Assembly: GCA_013817065.1 (NCBI GenBank)
Contig: JACDDJ010000091.1
Location: 1-10,766, forward strand
Direction: 5' to 3'
Source of the DNA: Acidobacteriota bacterium
Lineage (GTDB): Bacteria; Acidobacteriota; Vicinamibacteria; Vicinamibacterales; 2-12-FULL-66-21
Length of the DNA: 10,766 nucleotides
A program made the translations under genes and the position numbers. Below are positions 6,932 to 10,766 of the stretch, piece after piece (position 1 is the stretch's first letter; the number at the start of each line of letters is the position of its first letter). The notes under the pieces are model-generated. The model searched no databases, was not told the DNA's origin, and was given only the letters and a program-made list of their open reading frames with translations.

Positions 6932-8311
6932 TCACCGCAGAACGGCGCGCCGGGCGAGCAAGTAATGAGCTGCCACCGGTCCGTGCGAGGCGGCTCGTCC
7001 GCGCACGGCGGCCAGTGCCTCAACCGCCTGCTTACCAAAGACCGAATCGTTCACGGCCTCCGCCAGCCGCCTGAGCACGATCGCAGCCTCACAGTTGAGC
7101 ACAAACGGTTTCAACGGACGGCACGGCGGCACACCGGGGGGATCGTTATCCTCAATCGCGCGATCGAAAAATCCGCCGCAATCCGCGTCCCACATCGTCC
7201 GCAGCGCGAAGTGCATCAGCTCCTCCGCCATCATGCGGTAGACGATGTTGCCGGTGGATTCCCAGGCATCGAGAGTGGCCGTTGCCATGGTGACGTGATC
7301 GGTGAGGAGGCCGCGCACGCCCGCCGCGCTGTGCGCCACACCGCCGCCGGGTTTGTAGGACGCCAGGAGCACCCGCTCCAGCGCCTCGATGGCCCGTTTG
7401 CCGAGCGCCTCGTCGTCGAACACCCTGGCGGCGTGCAGCATGGCTGACGCGGCGACGCCATTCGCATCCGAGAATTGCCGACCGGGTTCCGCCGATTCGG
7501 TGAAGCGCCACGCGCCATTCGCGGCAATCAGCTTCCGCTCGATGAAGTGGACCAGGTCGACGGCGCGCGCGAACCAGCGTTCGTTGCTCGCAACCGTTCC
7601 GGCGTATACGTAGAGGTCCAGTAATGCGGCGTTGACTGGCAGGACCTTCTCGGCCTGGACGCCCGACCAGTCGGGCTCGGCGGCACAGCGGGAGAACCCG
7701 CCGTGCTCTTCGTCGTACAGGCCGCCCCATCCCATCGCGTCCAGGGTACGCGCCGCGCGCTCCAGCATGATCGGATCGCCACTCTCGACGTAGAGGTTTA
7801 GCGCGAGCCTGACCGGTGCCGTGTGCGCGAACTTCGGACGGCTCCCAAATCCGGCATGCTGCTCGTCGAACGTCGCGAATACGACATCCGTCAGCCTTTC
7901 CAGGTCGTCGGTGTCGTCTTGGAGTTCTGGAGCCGGAGGCGGCGGACCGACGACCCCCGACGCAACACTCAGCCGCGCGAGTGCTTCCCGCAGCCGTGCG
8001 GGAGCCACGAACGTGCCGCCACCCAACACGTGGCCATCGGCGGTCAGGAACGCGGTCGTGGGCAGCGCACCGAAGTCATAACGGTCTGCCAGGTCAGGAC
8101 GCTGGTCCGCATCGACACGGACGGCGACGCACGTCGCGTTGATTGCCGCCGCGGTTTCCGCATCACCGTACGTCACACGGTCCATCTCGCGGCAACCGAT
8201 CGACCACGGCGCATCAATTGACAGCAGGATCGGCTTGCCCTCACCGCGTGCGCGGGCGAAGGCAGCCGCCTCCCAGGGCAGCCACGCCACGGCAGTCGGT
8301 GTCCAGTTCAT
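6932..8311 (-). CDS. DUF255 / YyaL-type thioredoxin-like protein with an (alpha/alpha)-barrel region
   Basis: A 459-residue protein of the YyaL/SSP411 (spermatogenesis-associated protein 20) group. Residues 1 to about 120 are the thioredoxin-like DUF255 domain (WLPWEAAAFARARGEGKPILLSI, then VAVRVDADQRPDLADRY and FGALPTTAFLTADG). The rest has the glucosidase-like helical repeats of the family (FDEQHAGFGSRPKFAH, GGLYDEEHGGFSR). Family members usually carry CHWCHVM; here the site reads SIGCREM, so the first Cys is Ser37 and only Cys40 remains. The protein is also shorter than typical YyaL proteins of about 650-700 residues. The biochemical role of the family is not firmly known, and a dithiol oxidoreductase role is unlikely for this copy. 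The ATG at 8311 is the first gene start of the minus-strand operon, 12 bp from a -10 box and without a Shine-Dalgarno sequence. Its TGA stop at 6932-6934 is adjacent to the transketolase start. Confidence 0.85.
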   Translation of the reverse strand: MNWTPTAVAWLPWEAAAFARARGEGKPILLSIDAPWSIGCREMDRVTYGDAETAAAINATCVAVRVDADQRPDLADRYDFGALPTTAFLTADGHVLGGGTFVAPARLREALARLSVASGVVGPPPPAPELQDDTDDLERLTDVVFATFDEQHAGFGSRPKFAHTAPVRLALNLYVESGDPIMLERAARTLDAMGWGGLYDEEHGGFSRCAAEPDWSGVQAEKVLPVNAALLDLYVYAGTVASNERWFARAVDLVHFIERKLIAANGAWRFTESAEPGRQFSDANGVAASAMLHAARVFDDEALGKRAIEALERVLLASYKPGGGVAHSAAGVRGLLTDHVTMATATLDAWESTGNIVYRMMAEELMHFALRTMWDADCGGFFDRAIEDNDPPGVPPCRPLKPFVLNCEAAIVLRRLAEAVNDSVFGKQAVEALAAVRGRAASHGPVAAHYLLARRAVLR

Positions 8312-8323
8312 GTGAAGGGGGTG

Positions 8324-8331
8324 ATTATAAT
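8324..8331. promoter_or_regulatory. Palindromic divergent -10 region (ATTATAAT)
   Basis: ATTATAAT is its own reverse complement, so TATAAT reads at 8326-8331 on the plus strand and at 8329-8324 on the minus strand. It is the only AT-rich spot in the 26-bp gap between the divergent ATGs at 8311 and 8338. With usual -10 to start spacing, plus-strand transcription would begin at or next to the A of the ATG at 8338, giving a leaderless message. Minus-strand transcription would begin about 6 bases before its ATG. I see no -35 match at 16-18 bp on either side. The two promoters overlap fully and should compete. Confidence 0.6.
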
Positions 8332-8337
8332 GACTGC

Positions 8338-8835
8338 ATGCACGATCGGCACAAACTCACGCTCGATGCGATCCGCGCGGCGATCGACAGCGAACCGAAT
8401 CCTCAGCGCGCGATGGAATCGACGGTGCAGCTGCTTGCGCGACACCTCACCGACTACACGTGGACGGGCATCTACCTGCTCGAGGGCAATGAGCTGTGTC
8501 TCGGACCGTTTGTCGGGAAGCCGTCGCCTCACACGCGCATCCCGCTCGGCCGTGGCATCTGTGGCGCCGCCGCGGCTGAGAAGGCGACGATCATCGTCGA
8601 CGACGTGAATTCGGATCCGCGCTATCTCGCGTGCAGCATCGAGACCCGATCGGAGATCGTCGTGCCGATCATGGCTGGCAACGAGGTTCTCGGCGAGCTC
8701 GATATCGACAGCGACAAGGTCGCGGCGTTCGGGCCGGACGACCGGGAGCTGCTCGAAGCGGTCGCCGCCCTGCTGGCGCCGAAGATCGCGAAGCCTGAAG
8801 ACCGCCGCGCCGCGGCACTGCCGCTCGAGTCATGA
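8338..8835 (+). CDS. GAF-domain protein of the free methionine-(R)-sulfoxide reductase type
   Basis: A 165-residue single GAF domain, the usual length for fRMsr (E. coli MsrC/YebR). Family signatures are WTGIYLLEGNELCLGPFVGKP, RIPLGRGICG, and ACSIETRSEIVVPI followed by LGELDIDS. fRMsr reduces free L-methionine-(R)-S-oxide with electrons from thioredoxin. Two of the three redox cysteines of the E. coli enzyme are kept with identical spacing: Cys75 (Cys94) and Cys99 (Cys118). The third, Cys84, is His65 here. The conserved pair makes reductase activity plausible, but a ligand-sensing GAF role is not excluded. The ATG at 8338 starts exactly where transcription from the -10 at 8326-8331 would begin, and there is no Shine-Dalgarno sequence. 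It is first in a plus-strand operon and its TGA overlaps the isocitrate dehydrogenase ATG by 4 bp. Confidence 0.85.
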   Translation: MHDRHKLTLDAIRAAIDSEPNPQRAMESTVQLLARHLTDYTWTGIYLLEGNELCLGPFVGKPSPHTRIPLGRGICGAAAAEKATIIVDDVNSDPRYLACSIETRSEIVVPIMAGNEVLGELDIDSDKVAAFGPDDRELLEAVAALLAPKIAKPEDRRAAALPLES

Positions 8836-9836
8836 GCCACGTCATCACCCTGATCCCGGGCGACGGGATCGGCCCTGAAGTCACCGAATCGGTTGTCAGG
8901 ATCTTCAAAGCGGCGGGTCTCGACATCGAGTGGGAACGCCACGACGCGGGCGTCATTGCGTTCGACAAAACGAAAGAGACGCTGCCAATCGCTCTTCTCG
9001 ACTCGATCAAGCGCAACAAAGTCGCGTTGAAGGGCCCGGTCACAACGCCGATCGGGCAGGGCTTCACCAGTGTGAACGTCGGCCTGCGCAAGGCACTGGA
9101 TCTCTACGCGAACTTGCGTCCGGTGCGAAATCTGCCCGGCGTCACGAGCCGCTATACCGACGTCGATCTGGTAATCGTGCGCGAGAACACCGAGGACCTA
9201 TACGCAGGACTCGAGCACGAAGTCGTGCCCGGCGTCGTCGAATCGATCAAGATCATCACCGAACGTGCTTCGACGAACATCGCCAGGTTCGCCTTCGAGC
9301 ACGCGCGCACGTTCAACCGCAAGAAGGTGACAGCCATCCACAAGGCCAACATCATGAAGCTCAGCGACGGGCTGTTCCTCCAGAGCTGCCGGAACGTCGC
9401 GCGCGAGTTCATCGACATTCCCTACGACGAGCGGATCGTCGATGCCGCGTGCATGCACCTCGTCATGCACCCGGAAAAACTCGACGTTCTCGTGCTCCCC
9501 AACCTCTACGGCGACATCGTCTCGGACCTGTGCGCCGGACTGGTCGGCGGGCTCGGCGTGGTACCTGGCGCCAACTTCGGACGTGAGGCGGCGGTCTTCG
9601 AGGCCGTCCACGGAAGCGCCCCCGACATTGCGCTCAAGAACCTCGCGAATCCGACAGCGCTGCTCCTCTCCGCATTGATGATGCTGGACCACATCGGCGA
9701 GCGTGCGACAGCGGCAAAGATCCGGGCGGCCCTTGATAGCGTCCTCATGAAGGGTGCGGTGCGGACCCGGGATCTCGGCGGCGAGGCGAGCACCACCGAG
9801 TTCACCGACGCGATCTGCCGGGAGGTCCAGGCGTGA
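8832..9836 (+). CDS. NAD-dependent isocitrate dehydrogenase
   Basis: Oxidises isocitrate to 2-oxoglutarate and CO2 in the TCA cycle. The 334-residue protein resembles the mitochondrial IDH3 alpha subunit along its whole length: IPGDGIGPEV at 8-17, the isocitrate loop TSVNVGLRK with Ser80, Asn82 and Arg86, ANLRP with Arg96, VRENTEDLYAG with Arg117 and Tyr124, HKANIMKLSDGLF with Lys171, and LYGDIVSDLCAGL with metal ligands Asp228 and Asp232. The cofactor loop HGSAPDIALKN has Asp where NADP enzymes have Lys-Tyr, so NAD is favoured. Isopropylmalate dehydrogenase is rejected because its loop lacks the Ser-x-Asn pattern; homoisocitrate dehydrogenase is a minor alternative. The start codon sits in an ATGA overlap with the GAF gene, so translation is probably coupled. 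The next gene begins 55 bp later. Confidence 0.92.
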   Translation: MSHVITLIPGDGIGPEVTESVVRIFKAAGLDIEWERHDAGVIAFDKTKETLPIALLDSIKRNKVALKGPVTTPIGQGFTSVNVGLRKALDLYANLRPVRNLPGVTSRYTDVDLVIVRENTEDLYAGLEHEVVPGVVESIKIITERASTNIARFAFEHARTFNRKKVTAIHKANIMKLSDGLFLQSCRNVAREFIDIPYDERIVDAACMHLVMHPEKLDVLVLPNLYGDIVSDLCAGLVGGLGVVPGANFGREAAVFEAVHGSAPDIALKNLANPTALLLSALMMLDHIGERATAAKIRAALDSVLMKGAVRTRDLGGEASTTEFTDAICREVQA

Positions 9837-9865
9837 GACCCGCAACCTGCCGGTCTCCTCAATCT

Positions 9866-9886
9866 GTCCGGTTTGATATAGTCCGG
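9866..9886 (+). promoter_or_regulatory. Possible promoter for the acyltransferase: TATAGT flanked by GTCCGG repeats
   Basis: TATAGT at 9877-9882 is the AT-rich spot in the 55-bp gap and leaves 9 bp before the ATG at 9892, so the leader would be a few bases. The hexamer GTCCGG occurs at 9866-9871 and 9881-9886, 15 bp apart, bracketing and partly covering the -10-like box. This could be an operator, or chance in GC-rich DNA. No -35 match is seen at normal spacing, and read-through from the upstream gene is possible. Confidence 0.35.
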
Positions 9887-9891
9887 CCTTA

Positions 9892-10766
9892 ATGCTCGAC
9901 GACATCACCCAGGCAGTGCTCGCGCGCGACGAAGTCGCGCGATACCTGCGCGGCGGGAACGGGCAGACCGAGCTGCAGGCTCGCGAGCGCATCCACGCGT
10001 ATCTGGATGAACTGCGGACGACGCAGCGCTACCCGATTTACCGGGCCCTGAAACATCCGCTCTATCCGATCCTGCGGAAGATCGACCGCGTCCAGGAACA
10101 TGTCGTCATCGCGCAGCAGGCGACAGCCGCCGGCCGCGTGATCTACATCTCGAACCACAAGAGCCACCTCGACTACCTGGTCGAGCCACTGGTGCTGGAC
10201 GATCACGAGATCCGGCCGCCGATCATCGCGGCTGGCATCAACCTGTTCGGTGGTCCGCTCGGGCTGATCCATCGTCATGTGACGGGCGCGATCCCGATCC
10301 GGCGCAACACCAAGGACCCGGCGTATCTCGTCACCTTGAAGGCGTACGTCGCGGAGCTGCTGCAGCGCCACGACCTGCTGTTCTACATCGAAGGCGGGCG
10401 CAGCTACTCGGGGGAGATGAAGCCGCCGAAGACCGGCTTGCTGCACGCGACGATCCAGGCCGAGCGGCGCGACGCCGTCATCGTTCCCATGGCGGTCGCG
10501 TACGATCTCGTTCTCGAGGACCACGTGCTGGCGCACCAGGCGTCCAAACGCCGGCAGCGTCCTTTCGCGCGCGAGGTTGCCGAGATGGTCCGCTACGCGG
10601 TCGGCTACACGTCCCGGGCGGTCGTGACCTTCGGCGCACCGATCGCGATCAGTGGCTACGACCCCGAGTCCCGTCGCGATGTCATGGCACTGGCGCACCT
10701 GACCCGCGACACCATTGGTATGCTCTACAAGGTGCTGCCGACGGCGGTCGTCGCCGCGGCGCTGCG
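9892..10766 (+). CDS. PlsB-like glycerol-3-phosphate acyltransferase (3' partial)
   Basis: Catalyses acyl transfer to glycerol-3-phosphate, the first step of phospholipid synthesis, at the inner membrane. The visible 291 residues contain all four acyltransferase blocks. Block I is NHKSHLDY with the catalytic pair His89 and Asp94. Block II is GAIPIRRN at 132-139. Block III is FYIEGGRSYSGEMKPPKTG, starting at 164. Block IV is IVPMAVAYD, near 197-205. The stretch IIAAGINLFGGPLG is also close to E. coli PlsB. In E. coli PlsB the block I His is residue 306, so this protein lacks about 217 N-terminal residues and belongs to a short PlsB-like form. A lysophosphatidate acyltransferase is less likely because of the PlsB-type AGINL and PKTG segments. 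The frame runs off the right edge without a stop. There is no Shine-Dalgarno sequence before the ATG at 9892. Confidence 0.9.
   Translation, partial: MLDDITQAVLARDEVARYLRGGNGQTELQARERIHAYLDELRTTQRYPIYRALKHPLYPILRKIDRVQEHVVIAQQATAAGRVIYISNHKSHLDYLVEPLVLDDHEIRPPIIAAGINLFGGPLGLIHRHVTGAIPIRRNTKDPAYLVTLKAYVAELLQRHDLLFYIEGGRSYSGEMKPPKTGLLHATIQAERRDAVIVPMAVAYDLVLEDHVLAHQASKRRQRPFAREVAEMVRYAVGYTSRAVVTFGAPIAISGYDPESRRDVMALAHLTRDTIGMLYKVLPTAVVAAAL

Noticed and set aside
8143..8337. Upstream extension of the GAF protein in the same frame
   Set aside because: The extra residues are antisense to the DUF255 gene and have no GAF-family counterpart. The ATG at 8338 gives the normal fRMsr length.
9837..9891. 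A terminator between the isocitrate dehydrogenase and acyltransferase genes
   Set aside because: I found only short CCGG-type complementarity and no stable stem followed by T residues.
9889..10698. A 269-codon open frame on the minus strand, antisense to the PlsB-like gene
   Set aside because: The plus strand carries all four acyltransferase blocks; the antisense product shows no family motif.
1..10766. CRISPR arrays, tRNA or rRNA genes, transposases or phage genes
   Set aside because: No spaced repeat series, cloverleaf, conserved rRNA stretch or mobile-element protein motif was visible; coding sequence fills almost the whole window.

Overview
The window is a gene-dense, GC-rich stretch of bacterial chromosome. 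It holds seven protein-coding genes, no RNA gene, no CRISPR array and no transposase that I can see. The gene families, and a hairpin ending in a GCGCCCCTAC motif, would fit an acidobacterium, perhaps of the Vicinamibacteria. That placement is inference from family memory, not from a marker gene.

Layout. (1) Positions 1-2165, plus strand: the C-terminal part of a large protein with HEAT repeats followed by two degenerate cyclic-nucleotide-binding domains. Its reading frame is open to the left edge, so the N-terminus is missing. (2) Positions 2166-2231: a short convergent junction with a perfect 10-bp-stem palindrome and a second copy of its core. It is a likely bidirectional terminator or REP-type element. 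(3) Positions 2228-8311, minus strand: a tight three-gene operon read right to left. It encodes a DUF255/YyaL-type thioredoxin-like protein, a transketolase of the animal type, and a secreted fusion of a TolB-like beta-propeller to a gamma-glutamyltranspeptidase. (4) Positions 8312-8337: a 26-bp divergent promoter region with a self-complementary ATTATAAT, which gives a perfect -10 box on each strand. (5) Positions 8338-10766, plus strand: a free-methionine-sulfoxide-reductase-like GAF protein, an NAD-type isocitrate dehydrogenase overlapping it by 4 bp, and a PlsB-like glycerol-3-phosphate acyltransferase cut by the right edge.

How the genes may work together. Most of the window is central metabolism: pentose phosphate cycle, TCA cycle and phospholipid entry. 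A loose redox theme joins the two sides of the divergent promoter, with a thioredoxin-fold protein on one side and a methionine-sulfoxide-reductase-like GAF protein on the other. The gamma-glutamyltranspeptidase fold could also touch thiol metabolism, but its substrate pocket is altered. This link is inference.

The strongest unusual signals are three. The first is the propeller/tricorn-like/gamma-glutamyltranspeptidase mosaic with a changed active site. The second is the shared palindromic -10 with almost no leader on either side. The third is that none of the six visible gene starts has a convincing Shine-Dalgarno sequence, while several have a -10-like box 6-12 bp before the ATG. I did not find a clearly new defence or mobile system here.
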